NCBI GenBank assembly: GCA_963210315.1
Contig: OY723252.1
Location: 2,267,346-2,331,345 of the forward strand
DNA from: Rhynchopus euleeides
Lineage: Eukaryota > Euglenozoa > Diplonemea > Diplonemida > Diplonemidae
DNA: 64,000 nucleotides
Reading direction: 5' to 3'
Below, piece after piece: positions 10,932-28,000 of the stretch (the first letter of the stretch is position 1; every line of letters begins with the position of its first letter). The position numbers and the translations under genes are program-made. Below the pieces are notes generated by a model, which saw only the letters and a program-made list of their open reading frames with translations, was not told the DNA's origin and searched no databases.

Positions 10932-12454
10932 GGGGGGGGGAGGGGCTGCCCAGTGGCATGACCTGATATAGGGGTAGATTAGGTGGTGATATGTAGAGGG
11001 GGCGGGGGTGGGCAGCCTTGAGGCAGCAAGAAGTGTGCGCTCAATGAGTGAGGCAGGATATTGTTTCGCGCGCACAGTTGCTGGGCATGGGGTGCCCAGA
11101 AGGAGCGAAACGAGCCAGGCCGGGCGCCCGTGATGTCATCACAGGGCTGGCGTGGCCAGCACACTCTCGCTTGGGGTGAGCAAGCTCCCATACGCGCAGC
11201 CTGCCAGGCGCATCAAGATTTGACATTGCGGGTCACACCGAGGAACTCTGATGCTGGGGGCCTTCGTACACACACACGTGACTATGTTTAGATGAGTGCA
11301 GGCAACACCGAGCACTTGCTCTTGATGTGATCTCCACTGTGTGTGCACACACACACACTCACTCGTGAAAATTTGTTTCTCCGGGTTTGGCGCACAACAA
11401 CGCCCTATCTTTTTACCTTCCCACCCCCGTGTACATGCCCCTGTCCAAGCGGCAAAAACAGAGCCAAAGGGAGGCCTTCGCTCTGTGCCACACTGTGTGT
11501 CACTTTGCAGCCCAGTGTTGTGAGGCAGCTCGCTTGGTCTCACTCTCCTGCTTTTCTTAGCGAAGGCCCCCAACGTATGGGGTTTAGACCCGCCATTTCG
11601 ACGCACGGGGGGAGGTGTCGCGGTGCAGGGCACACCGAGGCACCTGCTTTTGATGATCTCCACACATCCTTGTCCCACCCCCCTAAGTAGAGAATAGATG
11701 AAGCCCTGCCTGGATCTGTCAGCCTTCACCGTCGCTGTGCCAGTGCTTTGGTAATAGATCCCCACCCTCCCACCCCCACCCCCCCTCAGCTTGCCGTGAG
11801 CACACAGCAATAGATTTATCGAAGGCACGCCATAGCTAGGCTTGGCTTCGCACAGAGCGACACGGGGCGGGAGAGCTCGTCCGGAGATGAAGAAGTTGCT
11901 GCACTCTCCCCCCCTGTCCCTCTTTTGCAGGTTGTTGTTACGAGGGGCCACATTGACCGTGATTTGCACAAAAGAAAAGGAGTCCCCAGGCTTTTCTGTT
12001 GTTCTGCCTGCGGTCTGTGCAACTGTAGAAGTTCTCCGCACGCCGGGGGGGCGGCGTGCCTCCCCACAGGGTGCACCTTGAAGATGCTACTGACACACTT
12101 CCGGCATCTGTCACTTTTGTTTGCATTGCACGCTTCGCTGTTGTCTCACCATCGTGCCCCAAAGAAGGCGCCTGGTGCCTGTGTGGGATACGGTGCGAGG
12201 AGGAGGAAAGGTGCAAGCAGCCCCACACCCCCCACCTGCACGAAGAAATACCTAACTCCAACCACCGTTGTTTTTGTTGCACCTCCCCCCCCCCTCCCCA
12301 TTCTTTTGTGTGGTGTTCGACCCTGTTTGCCCCACTTCTCACCCTCTTGCGTGTTGTGCCCATCACCCCCCAGCAGGGACTATACCCGTGGGTGGGGCGC
12401 GTTGCTGCCCTGCTCGGCTCACCGCATCCCCCGCAGACGGATCCCTGCGACAGG
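10932..12454. other. Intergenic region, pyrimidine-rich
   Basis: No gene seen. Contains a short copy of the dispersed repeat (11016-11046) and several polypyrimidine-AG stretches, the last (CACCGCATCCCCCGCAG, ending ~12436) just before the ATG at 12455. Confidence 0.4.
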
Positions 12455-14731
12455 ATGGACGTGCCTTTCACAGAGGAGGAGGCGATGAAGGAGGTCCTGC
12501 GTGCCTCGCACCGCCACATCAGCGCCGCACGGGATGAAGCCGGCTACAACGTGTGGCAGGGCCTCTCCTGGGCAGGCCGCTACAAGGTCCTCCAGTCCAT
12601 ACCGGAGCCGCCCCCGCCCCCCTCCGTCCGACCCATCACCGAGCTTCCGGCTGTCTCGCTGCACACAGAGGTCGGGCTGTACGGCACACGCGACAAACTC
12701 CTATACAGCGAGGCTGTCAACGAGCTCCACGCCGCCTGCGTTGCACTGCAGGACGAGAAGCCGCCTGTTCTGCCCGACCACCACCTGGTGGGGCAGGGGC
12801 GGAGGCCGAGAGGCGTCCGATACCCGCTGTACCATCGGGTGTGCTACCTCGTCTTCGACGCGATCCGCGAGGATGAGGTCAGCTTCGTGTGGGAGATGCT
12901 GATGAACCCGCATATGGATCGCGTCGCAGACGCGCAGACCGCAAGCGTGGAGCAGCTGCGGCAGCTCCTCGACACGCAGGCGGTCCACAGGGCGGTCGCC
13001 ACGGGGGACCTCCTCTCGGCTATCGGCAGAGCCACCATCTCCCTCAAGCAAGACCTCGTCGACGCGGGGCGGAACCCAGAATCGCACGAGCTGCGCGCCG
13101 GGATCGACGCAGCGGAATCCACCGCCACCCGCCTGCGTTCCGACCTGGAGTCCGCAGAGCTCCTCGCCCTTAGGCTCCGCAGGGAGATCGCGAGGCACCG
13201 CGGGTCACTCCCAGGTGGCGATATCGACGCTGCGATCGGATCCTACCATGCCGGGCATACCCCGTTTACCCGGGGTGAGTTTCTGACCCTCTGCGACCTG
13301 GCGTGTCCCGGGCTCCGCAGAACCGCAGCGATGCAGGTCTGGTCGGATGTCCCCCTCGGGGATGATGCGGCGGCGGACCTTGCGCAGGCAACCCAGGCCG
13401 TCCTCGAGGCGGGGAGGCTGCAGATGTGCGAGCCGGAGGACCTGGCCAGGCGGATCCACAGGGCAGAGAGGCTGGGGCTCGGCAACGCCGCCGCAGCGGA
13501 GCCTGACCCCAAGGCCCCCCTCGATGCGCCTGCCCGGCCCCGGCAAACGCTCTCCGATGTGCTCGCGAGGAGGGAGATGGAGAACAGCGCCGCTGCGGCT
13601 CGCCTCACCCATGCCAACTCCACAGTCGCGGAGCTGCAGGAGGAGCTGCAGCGGGTCCAGGCGCTGCTCGAGGCTGACGAGGCCCGCGCAGCGGAGCTGG
13701 AGCTGTCCAAGCTAGACCCAACCCACCCACCCCCCGAGGTGCCCGCCGCGCTCTGGGTTGTGGTTTCCGGGGGGTGGGCTGAGGCTGGGGGGCCGAGGGG
13801 AGCGCCTCGACCCCGCCCCGGGAGGTTCGGACCCTCCGATCGGATTGCGGGAAAATACACCCTCGTGGCTGAGGAGGGGGACGGGGGCACCCCAGAGTGG
13901 GAGAGAGCCGGAGGCAGGGAGGGCGAGGAGCCCCCGCGCATCGTCGGGGGGAGTGGGGTGTGGCAAATCGTCGCAGGGGATGGTGCGGTTGCGGAGCAGG
14001 GTGGGGTGCACAACGGGTGGCGCCCGCACGAGGTTGAGGCGCCGTGGGGCGTTGTGGGGGATGTCGCGCGCCTCTGGGGTGTGTTGGTGTCGGCGGAGGA
14101 GCAGCTGTCTTACTCGCAGAGGGGTCTGTGCAGGACCTGCGGGGCGCGGCAGGGGATTCTCTGCGCGCACATCAGGAAGGAGGAGGGCGACCGGGCGAAC
14201 CTCAGGGGTGACATCGCGGCGGTGGATTCGGGCACCGCACAGCTCGAGCGTGGCATGTGTGGCGCCTTCAGCACGATGCTGCTCCACCAGGATGCAGTCG
14301 AGTCGCCCCCGATGCGCGACCCCCTCCGCAAGTGGGGCACGGAGGGGGAGTTCTCCGGCGATCCCGACATCCCCCTCTGGACAGGCGGCAGGCCGCAAGG
14401 CGACTATGCGCTGCACCGCCTGCCCTACCCCGAGTCGTATCGCAGAGGCGAAGCCGGGGCGCTGCGCGATTCCCGCATGTCTGCTGTCTACCGGCAGCTG
14501 GACGGCGTTAGGGGGTTCAACCCGGCAGTGTCGGTGGAGCGTGCAGCCCCTGCGACCTACCCCGTGCGGCTGCCGACTGTGCAGGAGCAGTGGGCTGGGG
14601 CGGCGGCAGGGAGAGGAGCGGCAAAGCCGTGGAGGGGTGATCCACGACCCCGCATGGAGCCACCCCCTTCAACCTGGACCACCGGTGGTGGTGGTGGTGC
14701 GGGGGCTGGGAAAAATATTGTTGCCATATAG
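12455..14731 (+). CDS. Unrecognised 758-residue protein with coiled-coil segments
   Basis: ATG 12455 lies 18 bases after a CCCCCGCAG acceptor; the frame ends at TAG 14729. The first ~150 residues look globular. Heptad-like, Ala/Leu/Arg/Glu-rich stretches predict coiled coil around 200-250 and 375-425 (ELQEELQRVQALLEADEAR). Residues ~435-540 contain a Trp/Tyr-rich unit (LWVVVSGGW, then GKYTLV, then GVWQIVAGDG), a pattern seen in small beta-rich repeats of many protists. A Cys pair (CRTCGARQGILC) follows, and the C terminus is Gly/Pro-rich. No catalytic motif or membrane segment is visible. A cytoskeletal or flagellar role would fit the coiled coils but is not shown. Confidence 0.6.
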   Translation: MDVPFTEEEAMKEVLRASHRHISAARDEAGYNVWQGLSWAGRYKVLQSIPEPPPPPSVRPITELPAVSLHTEVGLYGTRDKLLYSEAVNELHAACVALQDEKPPVLPDHHLVGQGRRPRGVRYPLYHRVCYLVFDAIREDEVSFVWEMLMNPHMDRVADAQTASVEQLRQLLDTQAVHRAVATGDLLSAIGRATISLKQDLVDAGRNPESHELRAGIDAAESTATRLRSDLESAELLALRLRREIARHRGSLPGGDIDAAIGSYHAGHTPFTRGEFLTLCDLACPGLRRTAAMQVWSDVPLGDDAAADLAQATQAVLEAGRLQMCEPEDLARRIHRAERLGLGNAAAAEPDPKAPLDAPARPRQTLSDVLARREMENSAAAARLTHANSTVAELQEELQRVQALLEADEARAAELELSKLDPTHPPPEVPAALWVVVSGGWAEAGGPRGAPRPRPGRFGPSDRIAGKYTLVAEEGDGGTPEWERAGGREGEEPPRIVGGSGVWQIVAGDGAVAEQGGVHNGWRPHEVEAPWGVVGDVARLWGVLVSAEEQLSYSQRGLCRTCGARQGILCAHIRKEEGDRANLRGDIAAVDSGTAQLERGMCGAFSTMLLHQDAVESPPMRDPLRKWGTEGEFSGDPDIPLWTGGRPQGDYALHRLPYPESYRRGEAGALRDSRMSAVYRQLDGVRGFNPAVSVERAAPATYPVRLPTVQEQWAGAAAGRGAAKPWRGDPRPRMEPPPSTWTTGGGGGAGAGKNIVAI

Positions 14732-15318
14732 GGGAGGGGGCTGGCCCGGCTGGGGGGTGGGGTGTCTGTATTTTGTGTAGGGTGGCTGGGGTGGGTTTGT
14801 GCCTCTGTGAGCTTGCCTTTTTGGTGCCTTTTGGTGGTAGAATGGATGGCGTGTACACAATAGAGGGGGGGGCGCAACTTGCAGGAGAACGAAGACTGAA
14901 GCAGAGCAGCTTTGCGAGAGTGTAGGCCGTGTTTGGTTGCTCCTCCATCGCTGTGATTTCCTGACTGGACGTGGCCCCTGCCCTCCTCCAGCCCCCCGTA
15001 TTTCGTCTTCCCGCAGATACATGTCACAATACATAGCGCCCGGTCTCCTGACACCAGCCCCGCAACCTCTTTCTCGAGCAAGGCTGACGGTGTACCCTTC
15101 ACGGATGTTATGCGTATCGAAGCGTCCAAAAGGCGCATTTCCCACAGAAGAGAGTTGGGATTGCTGTTGAAACAGTCCCCACTACCCCACCACCCCCCCT
15201 ACCACCCCCCCTACCACACACACCACGCATCAACCGAAACCAGACACATCTCGTTAGTTATCAAGAGGCACCCCGACACACCCTCTCCCCGTTCACCCCT
15301 CTTCTTTCGAACTAAACA
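14732..15318. other. Short intergenic region
   Basis: No gene seen. Polypyrimidine sequence near 15180-15305 (CCACCCCCCCTACC repeats, then CCCCTCTTCTTTC) lies just upstream of the helicase ATG at 15319. Confidence 0.4.
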
Positions 15319-20276
<4,958 letters not shown>

Positions 20277-20566
20277 TGTTTGGGTGTGACGCAGAGTTGG
20301 CCTGCATTCCACAAATCAGTACATTTGGTCCTCCAAAGAATACGAGAAGCACACAACCCCTACATTGCACTTGAAACCAGCCAGACAATACACGGGGGGG
20401 AGGGGGGTTGGCCTATCTGCCCAATGCACGAGTCGCTACATGATGTACCCGCTTCCGCCCTCCAGTCGTTCCCCCCCCCCTCCTCATCACAGAGCCCTGT
20501 GCAAGTGGTAGGGTTGTGGTAAGATCGCCTGGCCGCGAAACCCACCTCACCCCCCTCCCCAGCTTC

Positions 20567-20631
20567 TCCCTCCCTCCCTCCCTCCCTCCCTCCCTCCCTC
20601 CCTCCCTCCCTCCCTCCCTCCCTCCCTCCCT
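20567..20631. repeat. (CCCT)n microsatellite
   Basis: About 16 uninterrupted CCCT units inside a pyrimidine-rich stretch downstream of the helicase gene. Confidence 0.95.
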
Positions 20632-21187
20632 ACGCATGCACGCATGCTCCCGTCCTTCACATTTCCCATCTGTCTGCACCCCATCACTTACGATGTATAG
20701 TCGTTGGTTGCCTGAACATCGTAGAGAGAGGAAGCTACGTGAGAGAGCCACATCAAATGGGCCTCTTCAGGAGCACAGGTGGTGTGGTCATGGGTGACTC
20801 TCAAAGTCGCCCTGTGATGTATCGCACTTGCCGCTGTGCTGTCAATCCGATCAAATCACCCTATGAGTATATTCATTCTGACAAGCAAAACAAGAAGCCT
20901 TATCAGAGAGAGTTGTAGCTGGGAATGCGATTCTTTTTCTGGGGGGGGGGGGGGGTGGGGAGAACTGAATTTTAGGCGCCTGTGTTGCGCCACACAAAAC
21001 CCCCATTTTGTTGTTGGGGCCCACGCCTTTACTTTCTGCCTTTCCGTTACGGAGCAGAAAAAATCGCCCCCCCGCTCCCCCGCTCCCAAAAAAATATACG
21101 GCCTGGTCGTCTTGTACGTCAGGCTGGAGGTCGTCGATGCCAAAAAAAATATATCAATAACTGGCGGGCTGAACTGAGAACACAAAG

Positions 21188-21290
21188 GGGGGTCTTCGCT
21201 GGTCGTTATCCTTCGTCAGTTTTCGTCAGTTTTCAGCTATTCAATTCAACGGGAAATGCACTGGCGACCACCTCAGGGACGAAGACCCCC
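21188..21290 (-). mobile_element. MITE copy 2
   Basis: Same inverted ends (GGGGGTCTTCGCT ... CGAAGACCCCC) as the copy at 8328 but in opposite orientation, flanked by a 5-bp duplication CAAAG (21183-21187 and 21291-21295). Confidence 0.85.
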
Positions 21291-22132
21291 CAAAGAGAAC
21301 ATCCCGCTTCACCACCACCCAAACCCATAGTTCCGTTCTCCCTTCCCATCCAGTTGCGAGACTGAGAACCGGCGCAGCGTGTTGTCGCATCCGGGGAGGG
21401 CACTGCGTGTGCCCATCCGGGTGCGTGTTCCCCTTCACTCCCTGCACCCCCTCTCTCACTTCTGTTCAACCATATTTCGATATGTCTGTGTGTGTGTGGG
21501 GGGGGAGGGCAGCACCAGAGTTTTCTCGGTGCGACACCCCCCCTCTCCCCTCCCCGCCTCCGCCCCCCCTCCCCCTTCCCCCCGTCCTGCTGGAACACTC
21601 AATCCCCTGCGGCCAGGTATGTCGTCAACCGTCGTTGTGTCATTCCTGGAGGGGTGAGGATCAAAGGGAAGAGAATACAAAATCCATATGGGCCGCCCCG
21701 CCCCCCGCCCCCTAAAATAGGTGGGGGGGTTGTGCTATTTTGTTGTTGCGAACAGCGCAGCGGGAGCTTACCCCAAAAAAAAGAAAGAAAAAATATGTCC
21801 ATATGGGCCGCCCCCTGCCTCTACCCGGGAATGATGGAATGATTCGGCTGATGGCCATCACCGCAACCCCCCACCCCACACGTACCCCCCTTTTTTTCCC
21901 CGACCCCCCCTCTCATTTTTCAAGGTCTCCTGAGGCTACTCCGAGGTTGCCTGAAGTGGGAATAGTGACGAGTGTACATTCCTCAAGTGCCCACGGAGAC
22001 CTCCTGGGGAGACGCAGCGAAGCTTCTCAAATTAATTTACAGGAGCAGAAGTGGTGCAGCCCCCTGGTTGGTGATGTCCGTCTGATTGATATTGACCCCC
22101 ATCGCCTGGGCAGCTTTAGAGAATCAGAATAC

Positions 22133-22262
22133 GAAGCCACATCACCATTCAGCAGCAACCGCTCTTGGCCTGAATTGTGTTTTGTTGATGCGTTTTGACG
22201 CTTCTCCACACAAAAACCCTGAAATGATAACCACACCCTGAGCCCTGACAAAGGGTGGGGTG
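22133..22262 (-). mobile_element. Diverged solo terminal repeat of YR retroelement family 1
   Basis: Matches, with substitutions and small indels, the contiguous repeat at 49883-50000: CACCATTCAGCAGCAACCGC, then TTGTTGATGCG, TTGACGCTTCT, then CACACCCTGAGC and AAAGGGTGGGG. No coding sequence is attached. Confidence 0.7.
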
Positions 22263-25048
22263 GTGCGACACCGAATGCATAATTATACCCACAGACACAC
22301 CCACCCCTCATTCCCCCCCTCCTCCCTCCTTTATAGAAGAGATGAGGGGCTGCTGTAGAGGGATGTGCGCTCGTAACTTAACCCGAAATCTTCCACACCA
22401 CCACCCACCCTTCCTCTCTCTCACAGGGACGCTCCCCGTGCCCGCCCTTACTAGGCTTGGGCAGTGTGGGTGTGCCGAGGCTCTCTACGCGCTGTTCGTA
22501 TCTGGCACGAAGACGAGAGGCGAATGTCGAAATCCGTGATGCAGTAGTAAGTCGACATCTCTCAGGCTCGAGACGCAGCTGGTCAAATCACAGGTCAAAT
22601 CAGTCAGATCCGATCCGATTCCGGGAGAGTGTTTGTCTTGTAAGAAGAAGAAAAATCAGAAAAAAAAATGAAAAATAACAACCCGTGCGGCAGGCTGGAG
22701 GCCCGGTGGCTGCCGATGCCCACAATAAAAAAATTACAACAATGACCTGGAATCTCTGGATGGTTTCATGTCACAGAGTAAAGTAACAACAAAACTCAGA
22801 AGCATTTGCGGTTTTATTTTCAGCCTGCCTATCCAAACCCTCACCCCCTTTTTTTTTCTCGGTGTTTTCTGGGATTTATTCAGCACCCCCCCCCCCCCCC
22901 CCTCCCCCTGACAAAGGAAACCTCGAAATACATTTCGAGTTCGACAATTGGAGTTCAACGCCATTGATATATCCTCGGGCGCGGAACCCGCCCCCGAAGG
23001 ACCAGCAAACCAGGAAACAAAAACGAAGGAAACAAAAGGGGTGATTATTCATTCTTTGTGACGTGCAACACCCTCACCCCCCCCCTCCTTTTTGTCCTTC
23101 ACAGCTTTGCTGCCCCCCCTTGCTTTTTTTTGGAGCGGAACTATTTACCGATCATCATCAGAGCCTGGCAGTTTCGGGGTTTTATTTGGACTGCCTGTAT
23201 TTCCCAAAAAAAACAAGCTTTGCTTGCGCGTTTGGGCGTGCACCAAAGTGTCTCTGTGGGACAAGCAATGGGGATAATTACAACCTCCTCACGCCATGAG
23301 GCCTTCCCCCGCCCCCCCCGATGAGTTTTTTTTGGTTTTTTTTGATTTTGTGTTTTTGTTTTGGTTGCCCATAACACCCCCTCTCCCTCCCACCGAAACA
23401 AAAACAACAACAGCTTCATGGGGGGTGGGTGGATGGGGGGGGGGGGGGGAATTTTTTTAGTATGGCTTACGATGCTTATCAAGAAACCCGGATGTGGGAG
23501 AAGTGTGGGAGAAGCGATCTGCTTTTGTTGACCCCGAACATGGTGGAAAATTAATTGACGTAGTGTGGGGGGGGGGGGGGTGGGGGGCGGCCGTGACTGG
23601 TGTTCGTTAAACATCCGGTCATGCCGAGTATGCAGAGGAAATAGAATGGAGGGATGGGGGGGGGGGAAACAATGGCGGTGTTTTCGCTACTCTGACGGGC
23701 TGTAGGCGGTGAATGTGTGCAGCCTATCGTGGGGGGGGGGGGGGGGAGCAATAGTTATCAGGAACTCGTGCTGTTCCGTAAAGAGTCAAAGGGCATTCCA
23801 GCCCTTAATTTTTGTTTTTGTTTTTCATTTTTTTAAAACTGCGCAAAGAAGAGAGCAGACGTACCGCCCGTTATGTTTCTGTCACCAGAGTGTCAAGAAT
23901 AGCAGGAAGCGGGGAGGATCACCGTTTTACAACAAAAGACAACTACCCCCACACAGCAAGGCTTGCGGTGAGTTGGTTTTTGTTTTGACAGATTCTTGGC
24001 GCACAAAGCAACGGCACCGCCCCCGTCCCCTCCCCCATCGTATTTTTGAAGGCCTGGCAATGTTTAACGGGGAATCCCCCTTTCCCATGATTTGAGCTAG
24101 AGAAATTAATGGATTCTGACTATTTTATTGTGCCCCCGCACCCCACACCCCAATTCAACTACCCCCCTCCCCCCCTCGCCCAGCAACTTTTCGTCTGACT
24201 GAGTGCGTGCAATATGCAGCAAACATTGTGTCATTTTCTACGTTTAACAAGAATCCCGCCTGCGCTCCTCTGCGTGTTACCCCCGATTCGCTTGAGACCG
24301 TCTCATGTCGAAGAAAGGGCGTCACGGGAGCCATGCAGTGCAGCAAGCCGCTGAGAAGACAGGCGCAAGGAGGGGAAAATATCACTCGTCTGGGGTGTAT
24401 TTTTCGGATGCGCTTCTCAAAAAGAAACAGTACAGATCACCAACAGGCGGTTGGGGCTGGAATGGGGTGTTTCTCTGCCGTGTGCCGATGTGAATCCTGC
24501 CCGCCTTCGGGGGTGCGCCACTTCCAAGGTGGGCTGGCAGACCATGTCGTCGGTGTCCCCCCACCCACCCACCCCCATCCAGGGCAGCTTAGGGAGCACC
24601 ACGCACCGACAGAGAGAGAGCAGCTCAAGAGAAAAAGAAGAAGAGGTGTGGGAGGGGGGGGGGGGGGAGTTGGGGGGTTGTCAGGGGGTGCTGCCAAAAA
24701 GGAGGGATTTTGGTTCGCTCCAGAACAGAGCTGTCTGCAGAGGGGGGTGGGGGGGTGGTGCCCCATCTGCACCCCCCCCCCCCCCAACCCCCCACCCCCC
24801 CACCGAGGTTGGCCTCTCCTTGCATCTTGCTTCTTCTCTGCCCCGGAGCCCACCCTCAGGCAAACCTGGCGGTGTGCCTGGGTGGGAGCGGATGTGGCAT
24901 TGGCCTGTCGTCACAACCCCGCCGCCCCACCACCCTGCCGGCCCCACTCCGCCCCTGCAGGCACACGACACCGTTCGGCAGCTCACAGGCTTCAAGCCTC
25001 GGGCGTACACCAGCCTTGCTGCGGTGAGGCTGCTTGTGAGGGTTACGC

Positions 25049-28000
25049 ATGCCCGATGAGGGCACCGGCGCGACGACACTGCATGTTCTCAGTCGAGGTG
25101 CCGTGCACCGCCGCGTGACGTATCCCGGCGAGGAGCTGCAGTTCGAGGTGTCGGTATGGAACAAAAAATGATTGCCGGGTTTCTTTTGTTTTTACCATGG
25201 TTTGACAAGCCGCTTAAGAATCTTGTTGGATTCTTATGGATTCTTACGCTTATTGGCTCCGAACACTTACGAAAAAAAGCCAAGAATTCTTACGATAAGC
25301 CGTCAAATCTTATAAGACTTGTAAGAATCTGAGAAAGTCTTATAAGATTTTGGGAAAATCTCATAAGATTCTTGTAAGGTTCCGGAAAATTCTTGCCAGA
25401 AATCCGATAAGTCTTATAAGACTTGCGGAAAATCTTATAAGACTTATAAGATTTTCCGTAAGTCTTATAAGACTTACGGATTTTTCCGATAAGATTTGTA
25501 AGTCTTATAAGATTTTTGGTAAGATAAAAAAATCTTATAAGATTTTCCGTAAGCCTGATAAGAATCCGTAAGATTCTTATGGGGGTCTTCGCTGGTCGAC
25601 AAACTTCGACAAACTTCGTCAGTTTTCAGCTAATTCAACAGGAAATGCACCAAAATGCACTGACGATCACCCTGTAGCGAAGACCCCCTATAAGACTTAT
25701 AAGAATCCGTAAGATTCTTATAAGTCTTATAAGATTTCCGTAAGATTTCCGTAAGTCTTATAAGACTTACAAATCTTACGGAATAAGCGTAAAAATAAGT
25801 AAGTCTTATGTCAAACCATGAATTTTACGCACACACAAACAAAATATGAGTAAAGAGCGGCTGTACTGGACTGACATTTTTTAAGCACACTCGTGTGAGC
25901 GGAAAGCGACCCACCACAGCTGCAACCAAACGTGCTCTATACACTAACCCCTTGTTGGGGGATGGTCGTTCATGTTCCGGGACTGTCCTTCCTCACAAAC
26001 ACCGAGAAGGCGGAGTAGTAGCGGTCGCCCCACTCCGCCTCCTCTGCGTGGAGGTCATACGTGTGAACTTGTATCCACCGCTCGGGATACGCACGGTACG
26101 TACCGTGGTGCATGGAAAGGAGGACACATTCCTTCGGTGCTTTCTCCGAAAGAAATGATGCCCACGTGGAGATGGTGCTGACAGGTATGTGGACATCGGA
26201 GCACAATATTATAGCCGAGGTCTCCACTGCCCTGTCGAGCAGCTTGCGCCCCTGCGATCTCGAGTCACAGTCAGTGGTGACGGTGACGCTCTCCGTCATG
26301 TACTGCGTGATGTCATAGTCATATTCCACAGTGGAAGCAGTGTTCACTGCAATCATGTAGTGTTCGTACAGGTCATATCGCTTCCTGCAGATGTGTTGCA
26401 GGTCGTTGCGCAGCTCGAGGCTGACGTATTCCATTCTGTACGCATGGCCGAGGGCCCGGGCCATGTCCCCCATTCCCCCCCCGAGGTCCAGAATGACCCC
26501 ACCCGCCTTCAGGGCAGAAGACGCCCTCAATCGCCTCCACAATTGCGGGAGGAGCCACCCTGTTTGTGGTGAGAAATATGCTAACTATTACAGTAAAGAC
26601 AAGAAGGTTCGACATCCCGATGCGTGGCGGTCGCCCACGAACCCATTGTGGGCGGGAACACGTCATCTTCTTCCTCGTCATTGCTCCCACCAGATGTGAC
26701 TGAGTCAATGCACCCACCCACCCCCTACAGCTGCTATGCACCGATGACCCGTATGCGGCGAAACCGCGCAGCGAGGGGGCATCCACGCCTTACGACAGCT
26801 CCCGCATCGAAACGCTCTTCTCCGCCGCAGCCAGCCGTGCCGACGAAAGCGGTGCACCCGCACAGGCGCCCCCAGCACCCCTCCAGAGGCCCGACCCCTC
26901 TGACCCCTCCGGCGCCTCCGATGCCGGTGCCGGAGGTGGCCAGGCGGAGGCCGTGCCACATGTCAACCTGAAGGTGTGCTGCGCGCAGGTGTTCGGGCAG
27001 TGCCTTGCGGACAGCACGTGGGTCAACGACATCTCGCAGTATACAGAGCAGTTCTCCCGACCCCCACAGCCCCGCCAGGAGGAGGACGACGGGCAGGCCT
27101 GGGGCCTCTGGTCGTGGCTCGGGGGCCGTTCCGAGGAGCCCCAGCCGGACGTACGCTGGGATGAGGGCTCCCTCCCCACGCCGGTCCCCAGCAGGCACCA
27201 CAGCAACTCGCAGCCGCTGCTGGAGACGTCGGCGGTGGAGCTGCTGCAGAGGGACACGCCGCTGCACTGCGGCACAACCCGCACCTTTGCCCTCAGTGTG
27301 CGTCTCCCGCAGGAGCTGCCGCCGTCTTACTTCGGCTATGCGATGAAGTATATCTACCACGTGTGGTGCTGCGCTGTCTGGACACAGGGGGGCCGCACCC
27401 ATAAGCATGTCCTGAAGCTGCCCTTCGCTGTGTGGAACCCTGCTGCCTCTCTGCGGCCGATCAGACCCGGCCCGCTGCCCAGCGGGTTCGACTATGCCTG
27501 GCGCTGCAGGGAGGTGTCACCCAGCTATAAGTGTGAGCGGAGCAGGTCCGCAGCGCTGCCCTGCTTCGAGAGGATGGGTGATGCAGCCCGGGATGACGGC
27601 ACCGTGCTGATCGAGGAGTGCCAGCCTGTCATGGATGGCCTGAAGGAGGGCCAGGGGGGCTCCCAGCATCCAGGTCAGCAGCGGCAGCAGCGGTTTGCCG
27701 ACAGCCATGCGGCGATCGAGCAGCTGCTGGCGCTCCCGCGTCTGCATGAGACGCCCATACAGTATGGCAGGGCGGGGGAGGGAGGGATGGCGTGTGTCTT
27801 ATTGGGGGTGGGTGGGTGGGGCTGCCTGTGTGGAGCTCAGCGCTCATTAGCTAACTTGCGAACTGCTCGACTGCACCCACACTTTTGCCTGGCAGGCACG
27901 AAGGGGTGACCTTCCTGCGGCTGACGACGCTGGGAATGCACTGCTGCACCGGGGGCACTGTGAGTGGGTTGCTGACGTCGATAGACAACGACACTTACGC

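Larger units (their letters stand above)
20277..25048. other. Long non-coding interval with G/C homopolymers and element footprints
   Basis: No gene supported. Contains the (CCCT)n repeat, a MITE copy (21188-21290), a solo terminal repeat of YR family 1 (about 22133-22262) and many long homopolymers (G runs near 20941, 23437, 23567, 23731 and 24653; C runs near 22887 and 24773). Base composition differs from coding stretches. Confidence 0.5.
25154..26730 (+). other. Intron 1 of the RGP1 gene, hosting other elements
   Basis: 1577 bp, GTATGG to CCCCCTACAG. It contains the A+T-rich palindromic array, a MITE and an opposite-strand methyltransferase exon. Confidence 0.75.
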
